Shown here in pieces: positions 15,874 through 22,598 of a DNA stretch of 64,000 nucleotides. The translations under genes and the position numbers were made by a program. Numbering within the stretch: position 1 is the stretch's first letter; the number at the start of each line of letters is the position of its first letter. The notes below the pieces were generated by a model. The model was not told where the DNA came from and ran no database searches. It saw nothing but the letters and a program-made list of their open reading frames with translations. Origin of the DNA: Deinococcus sp. JMULE3 (lineage in GTDB: Bacteria; Deinococcota; Deinococci; Deinococcales; Deinococcaceae); contig NZ_SGWE01000002.1 in assembly GCF_013337115.1 (NCBI RefSeq), positions 1 to 64,000 on the forward strand. Direction: 5' to 3'.

Positions 15874-16661
15874 CAGTGCACCACGGCGCGGTGGACGTGC
15901 GCCGCCTGCACGGGGGTCACGGGCGGCACCGACCCGGTGAGCACCTGCGTCAGGGCCTGCACGCTCACGCCCCGCCGTTCGCAGAGCGCCCGGACTTCCT
16001 CGGCGAGGATCGTCTCTGGGGGCAGCAGCGTGGGTGGGGGCGGCGCCGCGGCCATGAGGCGCGCCCCGAGGCTGCTGGCACGGGCCACGGTGACCACCTT
16101 CAGCTGCGCGGCCGTGAACGGCTTGCCCGCCTGGGCCGCCTCCCGGATCTCCCGCACGGCCCGCTCGGCGTGCACGCCCCGGAGTTTCGCGGCGCGCTCG
16201 GCGACACTCAGGCTCAGGGTGCGCGTCCCGATCAGGTCCAGGACGTCGCCCGGCAGACTGAGCAGGGACAGGCGGGCGCGGATGACTTGCACGGGAACGC
16301 CGGTGTTCGCGGCGATGCCCGACTCGGTGAGCGTCTGCGTGAGCGTGCCGTACAGACGGGCTTCCTCCACGGGGTTGGCACTGCGGTTGTGCACCCCGGC
16401 GACCACCAGGGCCCACTGCGCCTCGGTCAGTCCGGCGTACACGTCCGCCTGCACGTGCGTCCAGCCGAGCGACCGGGCGGCCGCGACGCGGCGATTCCCA
16501 TCCCGGATGCGGTACTCGCCGCTGGGCAGGGATTCCAGCACGATGGGTTGGAGCTGCCCGGTGCAGCGCAGCGCGCCCTTGAGGTGGTTGCTGGCGCCGT
16601 GCGTGTCCTCGGTGAGGTCGTCGACGGGCACGGCGGTGCTGAAGGGCGTGGGCACGGTCAC
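15873..16661 (-). CDS. ParB/Srx nuclease-domain protein, 262 aa
   Basis: The N-terminal ParB-like domain shows VPVDDL, then GQLQPIVLE and RIRDGNRRVAAARSLGW near residues 36-67. A GIAANTGVPVQVIRARLSLL helix-turn-helix-like segment follows near 111. Unlike the parAB pair it has no adjacent parA, so it may be a KorB-like regulator or nuclease-type protein. GTG 16661 is the start; the upstream TGA of an 11-codon leader overlaps it (GTGA). The next gene overlaps its end. Confidence 0.7.
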   Translation of the reverse strand: MTVPTPFSTAVPVDDLTEDTHGASNHLKGALRCTGQLQPIVLESLPSGEYRIRDGNRRVAAARSLGWTHVQADVYAGLTEAQWALVVAGVHNRSANPVEEARLYGTLTQTLTESGIAANTGVPVQVIRARLSLLSLPGDVLDLIGTRTLSLSVAERAAKLRGVHAERAVREIREAAQAGKPFTAAQLKVVTVARASSLGARLMAAAPPPPTLLPPETILAEEVRALCERRGVSVQALTQVLTGSVPPVTPVQAAHVHRAVVH

Positions 16662-16693
16662 GTTGAGCAGGGGTGGGGGGCATCGGTCGGCAT
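16658..16693 (-). CDS. Putative 11-aa leader peptide MPTDAPHPCST
   Basis: ATG 16693 is exactly 11 nt after hairpin 16705-16726 and its TGA overlaps the GTG of the ParB-like gene. This repeats the hairpin, short ORF, overlapping start layout seen at 9816-9848. Confidence 0.4.
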   Translation of the reverse strand: MPTDAPHPCST

Positions 16694-16704
16694 ACGAATG
16701 TCAT

Positions 16705-16726
16705 GGCCCCCGGGTGTCCGGGGGCC
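16705..16726 (-). promoter_or_regulatory. Start-associated hairpin before a leader ORF
   Basis: GGCCCCCGG, ACAC, CCGGGGGCC, 11 nt before ATG 16693. Confidence 0.8.
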
Positions 16727-16775
16727 ACCACTGCTGGAAGAGGCCGGAGGACTCAGTGCGAGCGGGAGCGGGCAC

Positions 16776-16810
16776 CTCGCACTGGGCGTCCGGCGTGCGC
16801 CACCCCGGTC
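16776..16810. repeat. 35-bp direct repeat, copy 1
   Basis: It starts CTCGCACTGGGCGT and ends GTGCGCCACCCCGGTC, and matches 18432-18466 with one mismatch. It includes the small dyad GGCGTGCGCC. It lies 2 bp beyond the TAA of the 16813 gene. The stretch 16727-16812 otherwise holds nothing recognisable. Confidence 0.7.
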
Positions 16811-16812
16811 TG

Positions 16813-17493
16813 TTATTCCTGCGCGACGAAGACCGGGAGGCCGCTCTGTCCCGCCCGCTTCTCCCGGTCGGCCTGGACGCTGGGGTCGGGGTGCTGGATG
16901 ACGGTGAGGGCCGTGATGGGCACGACCATGAACACGCCGAGCGCGTAGTCCGGGGCAGGGGAGAGGGGTGCCTTGACGGGGTAGGTGCCGTCCGCCAGTC
17001 GGCGCTGGCCGGGCCCGGCGTTCGGCGCGACGTGCCAGCCCAGACCGATGCAGCCCTCCTGCGCCGTGTGCCCCTTTCCGCATGGGCAGGCGAATCCGTC
17101 GGGGGTGGTGAGCGTGCTCGCGTTCTTGACGACGGCCCTAGGGTGCAGGAGGTACAGGCAACTCTGGGCGGTGAGATCCCCCAGGGGCGCGGTGCGACTG
17201 ACCTTTCGACTGACGCCTTTGCGGCGCGCCTCTTCGATGAAGTCCGCCATCTCCGGGTAGGAGTCTGCGCCCACCCAGTCCAGGACATGCGTGACACCGT
17301 GCTCGTCCGTGAAGGTGCTGATACCGATGGCACTGACGCCCATCTCAACCGGGTCGACCTCAAGGGGCAGGTCCATCAGGCGGTCCTCGATGGGCGAGCC
17401 GCCCTTCATCAGGCCGCACTCCAGGTACAGTTCCCCGGCGGTGCGTCCACTGCCGCACAGTCGGCGACCTCCAGCTGCTTGAATTCCGTTCAT
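16813..17493 (-). CDS. Hypothetical protein with Cys cluster, 226 aa
   Basis: ATG 17493 is fixed by hairpin 17505-17524; the frame is open to 17736 but only as a shadow of the next gene. Cysteines occur in GFACPCGKGHTAQEGC, which could bind a metal, and the C-terminal part has a hydrophobic YALGVFMVVPITALTVI segment. I do not recognise the family. It sits in the cluster of small unknown genes that suggests a phage-like or transfer-related accessory block. Confidence 0.6.
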   Translation of the reverse strand: MNGIQAAGGRRLCGSGRTAGELYLECGLMKGGSPIEDRLMDLPLEVDPVEMGVSAIGISTFTDEHGVTHVLDWVGADSYPEMADFIEEARRKGVSRKVSRTAPLGDLTAQSCLYLLHPRAVVKNASTLTTPDGFACPCGKGHTAQEGCIGLGWHVAPNAGPGQRRLADGTYPVKAPLSPAPDYALGVFMVVPITALTVIQHPDPSVQADREKRAGQSGLPVFVAQE

Positions 17494-17504
17494 GCGGGCG
17501 AGGT

Positions 17505-17524
17505 GGCCCCCGGGGTCGGGGGCC
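17505..17524 (-). promoter_or_regulatory. Start-associated hairpin
   Basis: GGCCCCC, GACCCC, GGGGGCC ending 11 nt before ATG 17493. Confidence 0.8.
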
Positions 17525-17530
17525 AGAGCT

Positions 17531-17854
17531 TCAGTCGTCCGCTTCGGGGATCGCCTGCCAGTCGTACGCGTGGCGAGGGTACGCGTCCAGGTGGGCGATG
17601 GCCGCCGCGAGAAACGCCCCTCGGCAGTCCAGGGGAACGCACGTCCGGAACTCGAAGTGGAAACCCTGGAAGGTGATGGTGCCCTCTGGCGTGGCGTCGA
17701 TGCTGAGGCGTGGCCAGACACCCTGCGCCGTGGCATCCCGTGGGTGCATCTCGGTCCACATCAGGCCGAACTGCTCGGCCAGCGCCTCTATCGCGTCGTC
17801 ATAACTCTCGCGCAGGCGGTCCAGCTGCGCACTCAGTGTTTCGTCCCCGGTCAT
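17531..17854 (-). CDS. Hypothetical protein, 107 aa
   Basis: ATG 17854 is placed by hairpin 17866-17885. The N-terminal 30 residues form an acidic amphipathic helix (DRLRESYDDAIEALAEQFG), followed by a beta-rich region with FHFEFRTCVP. No recognised motif. Confidence 0.6.
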   Translation of the reverse strand: MTGDETLSAQLDRLRESYDDAIEALAEQFGLMWTEMHPRDATAQGVWPRLSIDATPEGTITFQGFHFEFRTCVPLDCRGAFLAAAIAHLDAYPRHAYDWQAIPEADD

Positions 17855-17865
17855 GCAGACGAGGT

Positions 17866-17885
17866 GGCCCCCGACGCAGGGGGCC
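17866..17885 (-). promoter_or_regulatory. Start-associated hairpin
   Basis: GGCCCCC, TGCGTC, GGGGGCC ending 11 nt before ATG 17854. Confidence 0.8.
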
Positions 17886-17922
17886 AGCACTTCACGGGCA
17901 GGTCGCCGGGCCGCTCAGCGCG

Positions 17923-18378
17923 TCACGAGGGTCGTGCCACAACCCGGACGGGCTGATCAGCAGGGCGTCCCAGCAGCTCGCCGTGCATCCAGATCCAGTG
18001 CACCTCGCCCGGGCTCCCCGTGTCCGCTTCGAGCAGGGCCTGGACGTCCGGTGGGAAGGTGCAGCGTGTGAGCAGTTCACTGGACGTGCCGACCTCTCCG
18101 GGAGGGAGGTGGACGTGCAGAAGGGGGGAGAGGAGCTGGGCACGCCCGAACGATGCGTGCCGCTCACCCCGGACGTCCCACGCCTGAGAGGGGGTGAGCA
18201 CGAAGGGCGTCATGCCTTCCGCCCGTTCGAATTGGCCGAGGTCCCAGGCACTCGTCCCGGCATACCCAGCAGCGCGGGCGGCCTGCAAGGCGGTCGTGAC
18301 ACTGGGAGCGTAGACCGCGCACTGCCAGGTGTTCGGGCCATCGGGACCATCGGCGACGAGATCGAATCGGCTGAGCAT
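17923..18378 (-). CDS. Hypothetical protein, 151 aa
   Basis: ATG 18378 is placed by hairpin 18390-18407; upstream extension of the frame to 18459 crosses the hairpin and is rejected. The sequence has an NTWQCAVYAPSVTTALQAAR segment resembling small ferredoxin-like or DUF-type folds and a C-terminal VHWIWMHGELL. Function unknown. Confidence 0.6.
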   Translation of the reverse strand: MLSRFDLVADGPDGPNTWQCAVYAPSVTTALQAARAAGYAGTSAWDLGQFERAEGMTPFVLTPSQAWDVRGERHASFGRAQLLSPLLHVHLPPGEVGTSSELLTRCTFPPDVQALLEADTGSPGEVHWIWMHGELLGRPADQPVRVVARPS

Positions 18379-18389
18379 GGGAGGGACGT

Positions 18390-18407
18390 GGCCTGCGGGC
18401 GCAGGCC
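18390..18407 (-). promoter_or_regulatory. Start-associated hairpin
   Basis: GGCCTGC, GCCC, GCAGGCC ending 11 nt before ATG 18378. The inner pairs differ from the C/G-only stems, showing compensatory change. Confidence 0.8.
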
Positions 18408-18681
18408 AGGACTGGAGCGGTGAGCGGGGGTCTCGCACTGGGCGTTCGGCGTGCGCCACCCCGGTCCCTTCTCCTCCCGCGTGATGGAGGAGTGGGGCGA
18501 TCCAGGGGGTCTACGACTGTCGGTGGTGGATTGCCGCCTTCGCGCGCAGGCCGCTTGCGGACTGCGTGCAGCCACCCCGCGGCGCGTTCCGGGTCTGGCG
18601 TTGCCGGGCTGCGGTGGGCGCGCCGTGCGCCCGCCGCCGTCCCCGCCCATGCCCCGCCGAACACTGGAGTCCTGGTGCAGC
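18408..18681. other. 274-bp gene-free stretch
   Basis: It lies between the 18682 stop and the hairpin at 18390. It contains the second copy of the 35-bp repeat (18432-18466) near its left end. Open frames crossing it are low-complexity Arg/Pro/Ala readings without a supported start. A small decayed gene is possible; no promoter is evident. Confidence 0.5.
18432..18466. repeat. 35-bp direct repeat, copy 2
   Basis: One mismatch to 16776-16810. The core CGGCGTGCGCCACCCCGG also occurs once inside the VirB6-like gene near 33181, there within a signal-peptide codon run and probably by chance. Confidence 0.7.
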
Positions 18682-19110
18682 TCAGGGTTCGCCGGTCAAG
18701 TACGCACTGAGCGGGGTGAGCAGCGCGCCGCGGATGGGAGCGATCACGTCCTCCCAGTCGCGGGGCGTGGCGGCCGCCTGCAGCTGGTCGGTGAGGTCGT
18801 CGGCGGCCTGATCGGTTGGGGTGACGATGGTCACGCCGAGCACCTCGTACCCGCGTGGGGCCTGGTCGTGCAGGTGGATGATCCACACGGCCCAGCCCTT
18901 CTGGGCGGCGCGGCGGACATCGGCGGTGAACAGGCGGGCGGGGGCGCGGATGACCTGCCGGTCCTCGCGGGTCAGCAGGGCGAGGTCGAGGAAGCCGTTG
19001 CCGTCGGCGCGACCGAGGCGGTGCCCGTTGGGGGTGCAGTACTCGGCCGCTTCGAAAGCCGTTACCTCGAACGTGTCTTCAGGGGCGAGGGTCAGGGTGT
19101 ACGGGTCCAT
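18682..19110 (-). CDS. Hypothetical protein, 142 aa
   Basis: ATG 19110 is placed by hairpin 19122-19142. The product has a beta-rich N-terminus (YTLTLAPEDTFEVTAF) and a WAVWIIHLHDQ strand, then an acidic helix (TDQAADDLTDQLQAA). No known family seen. Confidence 0.6.
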   Translation of the reverse strand: MDPYTLTLAPEDTFEVTAFEAAEYCTPNGHRLGRADGNGFLDLALLTREDRQVIRAPARLFTADVRRAAQKGWAVWIIHLHDQAPRGYEVLGVTIVTPTDQAADDLTDQLQAAATPRDWEDVIAPIRGALLTPLSAYLTGEP

Positions 19111-19121
19111 GCCCGGCGCGT

Positions 19122-19142
19122 GGCTCCGGCCGTGCCGGGGCC
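19122..19142 (-). promoter_or_regulatory. Start-associated hairpin with one mismatch
   Basis: GGCCCCGGC, ACG, GCCGGAGCC on the coding strand; one C-A mismatch inside nine positions. It ends 11 nt before ATG 19110. Confidence 0.75.
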
Positions 19143-19150
19143 AGGTCTGT

Positions 19151-19585
19151 TCAGGCGGGGCGGGGGAGCGTCTGCGCGTAGCCGAGGATGGCCGCGCGGA
19201 TGTGCTCAGCGTGGCAGGGTCTGGGTGTGCACCAGCACTGGAGGTGCACGGGTCCCTGCGTGGCGAGGGCGGTGAGTCGCAGCACGGCACGGCGTTGTGG
19301 GGTATCCGTCCGGCACTGCTCCCGCAGGACGTGCAGGTACAGCGCGGCTGCCTCTCCCTGCTCGAAGCCGAGGCGGTGCAGCGCCCGCTGTGCCTGCTCG
19401 CGTTCGGTGCCCGTGAGGTGCGTCGCGTGGATCAGGTGACTCGTCCACGCGGCGGCCTCACTCGTCCAGCGGCTCCGTCCGATGACGGGCAGGGGGTTGC
19501 CGAGGACACTGCCCCGGCCTCGTCCGACGTACTCGATGTGTCCAGTGTCGTGGGAATCGCCGAGGCGGCCGACGGTGATGAGCAT
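19151..19585 (-). CDS. DUF4326-domain protein, 144 aa
   Basis: It shows the DUF4326 layout: YVGRGRGSVLGNPLPV near residues 19-34, a central helical part, and CWCTPRPCHAEHI near 117-129. The domain is common in phage and plasmid genomes and its biochemical role is unknown. ATG 19585 is placed by hairpin 19597-19618. Confidence 0.75.
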   Translation of the reverse strand: MLITVGRLGDSHDTGHIEYVGRGRGSVLGNPLPVIGRSRWTSEAAAWTSHLIHATHLTGTEREQAQRALHRLGFEQGEAAALYLHVLREQCRTDTPQRRAVLRLTALATQGPVHLQCWCTPRPCHAEHIRAAILGYAQTLPRPA

Positions 19586-19596
19586 GACGCCAGACC

Positions 19597-19618
19597 GGCC
19601 CCACGCAGGGGTGGGGCC
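19597..19618 (-). promoter_or_regulatory. Start-associated hairpin
   Basis: GGCCCCAC, CCCTGC, GTGGGGCC ending 11 nt before ATG 19585. Confidence 0.78.
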
Positions 19619-19627
19619 AGGACTGGG

Positions 19628-20320
19628 TCAGACATACGGAGCGCGGCCGTGCGGCCAACTCTCACCTGTCTCCAGGGTGAGCGCCTGCGAGAGGAGGAGC
19701 ACGGTGCGGGTGGCCGCGTGCCCCGGGTCATACCAGCAGCCGTACGGGTACGGGTGATCGTGCCCGGTCGCGTCGAGTGCCGTCCGTGAGATGTAGAAGG
19801 CGAGCGTGTCCGGGTCAGTAATGCTGGGCGTGACGTTCAGGGTCCGCCAATCGAGCAGGCGTGCCTGCTTCTCGTTGCTGCCCGGCCCGACCGGGATAGG
19901 GGCAGGGAGCAGGGTGTGCAGGAAGGGATTCCAGGTGTTCACGGTGGCGAACAGGACGCCGCTCGTGGGTTCGAACAGGTGGCCGCTGGCGAGCACCGTG
20001 TCATCCCGAGCGCGCAGGGAGATCTCGTGTCCACCCTGCACGCAGAGGAACCAGTCGCCGCTCGCGGCGGGAGACTGTTGGAGGAAGCGCGTGGCGAGTG
20101 GGGGGCCGAGCAGAGGGGCAAGGCAGCGGTCCAGTTCCTCCGGGAGGAGGGCAGCCGCGTCCACGGTGACCCGGTCACCCTGGAGGGTGCCGAGGGCGCG
20201 GCCTGTCTCCGCGTCGAGGATCTGCCACGAGTCCTCCAGGGCCCGGAGGGCGGCTTTCGCGGTGAGGCCGAGGAGGGTGAGGCAGGTCGTGGCGTGCAGG
20301 ATGAGGTTGGGTGGGCTCAT
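19628..20320 (-). CDS. Hypothetical protein, 230 aa
   Basis: ATG 20320 is placed by hairpin 20332-20350; the frame continues to 20401 only through a terminator. The protein has several beta segments (WFLCVQGGHEISLRARDD, GVLFATVNTWNPFLH) and two Tyr/Pro-rich turns. No motif recognised. It may be a structural or binding protein; there is no evidence for enzymatic activity. Confidence 0.6.
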   Translation of the reverse strand: MSPPNLILHATTCLTLLGLTAKAALRALEDSWQILDAETGRALGTLQGDRVTVDAAALLPEELDRCLAPLLGPPLATRFLQQSPAASGDWFLCVQGGHEISLRARDDTVLASGHLFEPTSGVLFATVNTWNPFLHTLLPAPIPVGPGSNEKQARLLDWRTLNVTPSITDPDTLAFYISRTALDATGHDHPYPYGCWYDPGHAATRTVLLLSQALTLETGESWPHGRAPYV

Positions 20321-20331
20321 GCGCGCGGCCT

Positions 20332-20350
20332 GGCCCGCGGTGCGCGGGCC
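20332..20350 (-). promoter_or_regulatory. Start-associated hairpin
   Basis: GGCCCGCG, CAC, CGCGGGCC ending 11 nt before ATG 20320. The same stem-loop occurs at 21158 and 21564, the only near-identical copies in the family. Confidence 0.8.
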
Positions 20351-20377
20351 ACGACTGGCGGAGCATGAAGAAAGGGA

Positions 20378-20396
20378 GGGAGGCACGTGGCCTCCC
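20378..20396 (-). terminator. Intrinsic terminator-like hairpin
   Basis: GGGAGGC, CACGT, GCCTCCC followed by TCCCTTTCTTC on the minus strand, 9 bp after the stop of the 47-aa gene. It resembles the hairpin at 13221-13242 and precedes a start-associated hairpin in the same way. Confidence 0.6.
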
Positions 20397-20404
20397 CCCA
20401 CCGG

Positions 20405-20548
20405 TCAAGTTCGGCGTAACTGATTCAGGCGCGTGTTGGCGTGCTGCTCGTCCATCCACGTGGCGCGTCGGCCGTCGGGGTGACGCCCGGTCGTCATGAG
20501 GCGCAGGAGGGCCTGGATCTCCCGTTCGCGGGGGTCAGTCTGCGGCAT
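20405..20548 (-). CDS. Small hypothetical protein, 47 aa
   Basis: ATG 20548 overlaps the end of the SSB-like gene by 14 bp. The product begins MPQTDPREREIQALLRLM and is charged and helical throughout. A terminator follows its stop. The overlap and the following terminator support it as a real gene; function unknown. Confidence 0.5.
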   Translation of the reverse strand: MPQTDPREREIQALLRLMTTGRHPDGRRATWMDEQHANTRLNQLRRT

Positions 20549-21146
20549 TGGCGACCCCCTGGGCGTTCAGGGCGATGACTTCCATCACGTCGAACGCACG
20601 CGCGCCGGCTGCCGTGTCCACGCGGTCGCGGCGGAGGATGCAGGTGAGGGTGAGTTCCGCGGCGGCGTGTCGGGCGCCCAGGGTGGGGGCGAGGGCGCGC
20701 CAGGCTTCGCAGTTGAAGTAGTGCGTGTGCCCCTTCCGGTCGCGCACGCCCACGCGCGCTTCAGTGACGCCGATGGGTTTACGCACGGGGTCGCGGGTGA
20801 GGAACGCGGCGAAGCGGAACTCGTTCACGGCCTGCAGGAGGAAGGGCGTGGACCCCTTGCGCGTGATCGGCCCGGCGTGGGGGGTGAGGGTCACGCCGAG
20901 CAAGCTCACGGCACTGGCCTTCTGCCCGTCGCGGCCCTGGAAGACCTGTTGGGTACCCATGCAGGTGATGCGCGCGACGCTCCCCTCAGCGGGCAGGGTG
21001 GCCAGTTTGCGGGGGCCGGTGAAGGTCACCGTGTGAATCCAGGTGACGCCCCGGTGCCCGTTGTCGGTGATCCCGGCGAGCTTCACGGTGGTCTGCGTGT
21101 CGGTGGTCGTGGCATTGAGAACGACGCCGGTCAGGGTGCCTTGCAT
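20535..21146 (-). CDS. Divergent SSB-like protein with two OB-type halves, 203 aa
   Basis: The C-terminal half follows the SSB pattern: NEFRFAAFLTRDPVRKPIG, then ARVGVRDRKGHTHYFNCEAW, then ELTLTCILRRDR. The N-terminal half (VTWIHTVTFTGPRKL, SVARITCMGTQQVF) looks like a second, more eroded OB fold. The canonical two-OB ssb lies at 46802, so this would be an accessory ssDNA-binding protein, perhaps for transfer or phage-like replication. ATG 21146 is placed by hairpin 21158-21176. Confidence 0.55.
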   Translation of the reverse strand: MQGTLTGVVLNATTTDTQTTVKLAGITDNGHRGVTWIHTVTFTGPRKLATLPAEGSVARITCMGTQQVFQGRDGQKASAVSLLGVTLTPHAGPITRKGSTPFLLQAVNEFRFAAFLTRDPVRKPIGVTEARVGVRDRKGHTHYFNCEAWRALAPTLGARHAAAELTLTCILRRDRVDTAAGARAFDVMEVIALNAQGVANAAD

Positions 21147-21157
21147 GACGGCCGCGT

Positions 21158-21176
21158 GGCCCGCGGTGCGCGGGCC
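21158..21176 (-). promoter_or_regulatory. Start-associated hairpin
   Basis: GGCCCGCG, CAC, CGCGGGCC ending 11 nt before ATG 21146. Confidence 0.8.
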
Positions 21177-21223
21177 AGGACTGGACGGCAGGCGGTCCGG
21201 GCAGGGTGAATGCCGGGCCCTGT

Positions 21224-21418
21224 TCAGGTACGGATGATCACGCCCACCGGAGTCACCCGGGGCTCGGCGAGCTGGGCGTGATGCAAGGCGTCCTGGGCCA
21301 GGGTGCGAGCGGCGAGGCCCGCCCGGTAGTCGTCCGGGCAGGCGAGCGCCGTGCGTTGATGCTCCAGGGCCGCCTGTAGGAGGGAGCGGGCGAGCTGCTC
21401 ATGCTCGCGGGGACTCAT
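21224..21418 (-). CDS. Small helical protein, 64 aa
   Basis: ATG 21418 overlaps the stop of the 45-aa membrane protein gene (ATGA). The product is mostly one or two amphipathic helices (EHEQLARSLLQAALEHQR). No family recognised. Confidence 0.55.
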   Translation of the reverse strand: MSPREHEQLARSLLQAALEHQRTALACPDDYRAGLAARTLAQDALHHAQLAEPRVTPVGVIIRT

Positions 21419-21552
21419 GGGGTACCGGACCATGCGGGGGTGCTCGCCTGGATGGTCGAGGACACGGTGAGAGACAGGAAGGCGAAGCCACCTGCCCAGC
21501 TGGTGACGATGACGGTGAGGGTGATCGCGCGGAGGTTCAGGCGTCGGTTCAT
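21415..21552 (-). CDS. Single-pass membrane peptide, 45 aa
   Basis: ATG 21552 is placed by hairpin 21564-21582. After a basic start (MNRRLNLR) there is one hydrophobic segment (ITLTVIVTSWAGGFAFLSL). The size and layout suggest a small inner-membrane protein or a holin-like peptide. It is translationally coupled to the next gene. Confidence 0.55.
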   Translation of the reverse strand: MNRRLNLRAITLTVIVTSWAGGFAFLSLTVSSTIQASTPAWSGTP

Positions 21553-21563
21553 GCAAGCCGCGT

Positions 21564-21582
21564 GGCCCGCGGTGCGCGGGCC
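21564..21582 (-). promoter_or_regulatory. Start-associated hairpin
   Basis: GGCCCGCG, CAC, CGCGGGCC ending 11 nt before ATG 21552. Confidence 0.8.
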
Positions 21583-21589
21583 AGGACTG

Positions 21590-21880
21590 TTAGAGGCGGC
21601 CGAGGTCGCGGACCTCATTCGGCACCGGACCGAGCGCGATGATGGCCGCCGTCAGCTCCGGCAGGGCGCGACCGGCGAGGCGGGTCACGTCCGCCGTGAG
21701 GTCCGCGATGGAGTACGAGAAGCGGCCGCCCGGGTGGTGGAAGAGGGACTCGAACACCGGGTCCTCCTGCCCTTCCCGGTACACGTCCAGGAAGTGGATG
21801 TTGAGAGGCGGATCGAAGCCCGCGTCGAACGAGAGGGTGGTGCCGTCGGGCAGTTGAGTGCTGGCGAGGACTTTCGACAT
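21590..21880 (-). CDS. Hypothetical protein, 96 aa
   Basis: ATG 21880 is placed by hairpin 21892-21909 and is the first gene of the minus-strand hairpin cluster. The product is beta-rich at the start (TTLSFDAGFDPPLNIHFLDVY) and ends in a helix. No family recognised. Confidence 0.6.
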   Translation of the reverse strand: MSKVLASTQLPDGTTLSFDAGFDPPLNIHFLDVYREGQEDPVFESLFHHPGGRFSYSIADLTADVTRLAGRALPELTAAIIALGPVPNEVRDLGRL

Positions 21881-21891
21881 GCGCCCGGCTG

Positions 21892-21909
21892 GGCCCGCGT
21901 GAGCGGGCC
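21892..21909 (-). promoter_or_regulatory. Start-associated hairpin of the first cluster gene
   Basis: GGCCCGC, TCAC, GCGGGCC ending 11 nt before ATG 21880. Because it precedes the first gene of the block, the element is not simply an intergenic spacer. Confidence 0.8.
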
Positions 21910-22321
21910 ACCGCTGTGCTCCGGCTCCGTTTGAGCGCCCGCAACCCGGCCTGGGCTGCACGGTTCGACAGGCGCTGAGGCATGGGCCGGTGGCGCGAAA
22001 AGGCGGTGACTCACGCCACGCTCACAAAAGCTGGATGTGATACTGTAAAAAACGAACCACACCACAAAATCAATCACAGTAAAATCCCCAATTTGAAACG
22101 AGGCCGATGTAACGGTTTCCCCTTCACCACCAGGGAAAAAACAGCACTTCGACCGGGGGGTCCGAAACATCCCAGATGGGACGCTTATGTAACGCCCTTT
22201 TTCGACCAAACGAAACCCACATCACACATGAAGACGCCTCATCAAACATGTGAAAAACGCCGCGTTATTACGCGCTTGGACGGCAGGTCATCAGCTTTTT
22301 CGCGAGCAGCACCGCCAGTTA
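21910..22321. other. Lower-GC control region upstream of the hairpin cluster
   Basis: About 400 bp with lower GC than its surroundings. A minus-strand promoter candidate is TTTTGT, 17 bp, TACAGT near 22027-22060 facing the cluster. Open frames on both strands here lack convincing starts. No other feature seen. Confidence 0.4.
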
Positions 22322-22598
22322 GAAAAGCTGGAACCAGAATCGCCAAGTTTTATTTGGCTCACTTAGAAAAGCTGGAACCAAGACCGCCATATCGGGGACA
22401 ACCATCTGGAAAAGCTGGAACCAGCATGACCAAGCTGCGCGAAGTTTCCAAATTGAAGCTGAAATTAGGTCACATCAGATCAACTTGGCAAAACTGGAAC
22501 CAGAACCGCCTAGTGGTATAAGAATTCCTGGAAGAGTTCGAACCAAGACCGCCAAGACATGCTGAGATCACTTGGAAAAGCTGGTACCTAAATCGCCA
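22322..22598. repeat. Degenerate repeat array, 43-44 bp period
   Basis: A 24-bp motif like GAAAAGCTGGAACCA plus CCGCCA begins at 22322, 22366, 22409, about 22453 (degenerate), 22488, 22531 and 22575. Steps are 43-44 bp, close to four helical turns, with unrelated 19-20 bp between copies. This looks like phased binding sites for a replication, partition or transposition protein. Confidence 0.7.

Noticed and set aside
755..21909. Start-associated hairpins as intrinsic terminators or integron attC-like cassette ends
   Set aside because: No U tract follows, and the fixed 11-nt distance to start codons rather than to stops argues against termination. Lengths and conserved parts do not fit attC, and no integrase is present.
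21982..22521. 179-codon plus-strand frame in the low-GC island
   Set aside because: Crosses the repeat array, has no promoter or ribosome site, and its product is repeat-derived.
22322..22598. CRISPR-like array with short spacers
   Set aside because: Repeats are degenerate, intervals between them are only 19-20 bp, one unit is missing, and no cas gene is nearby.
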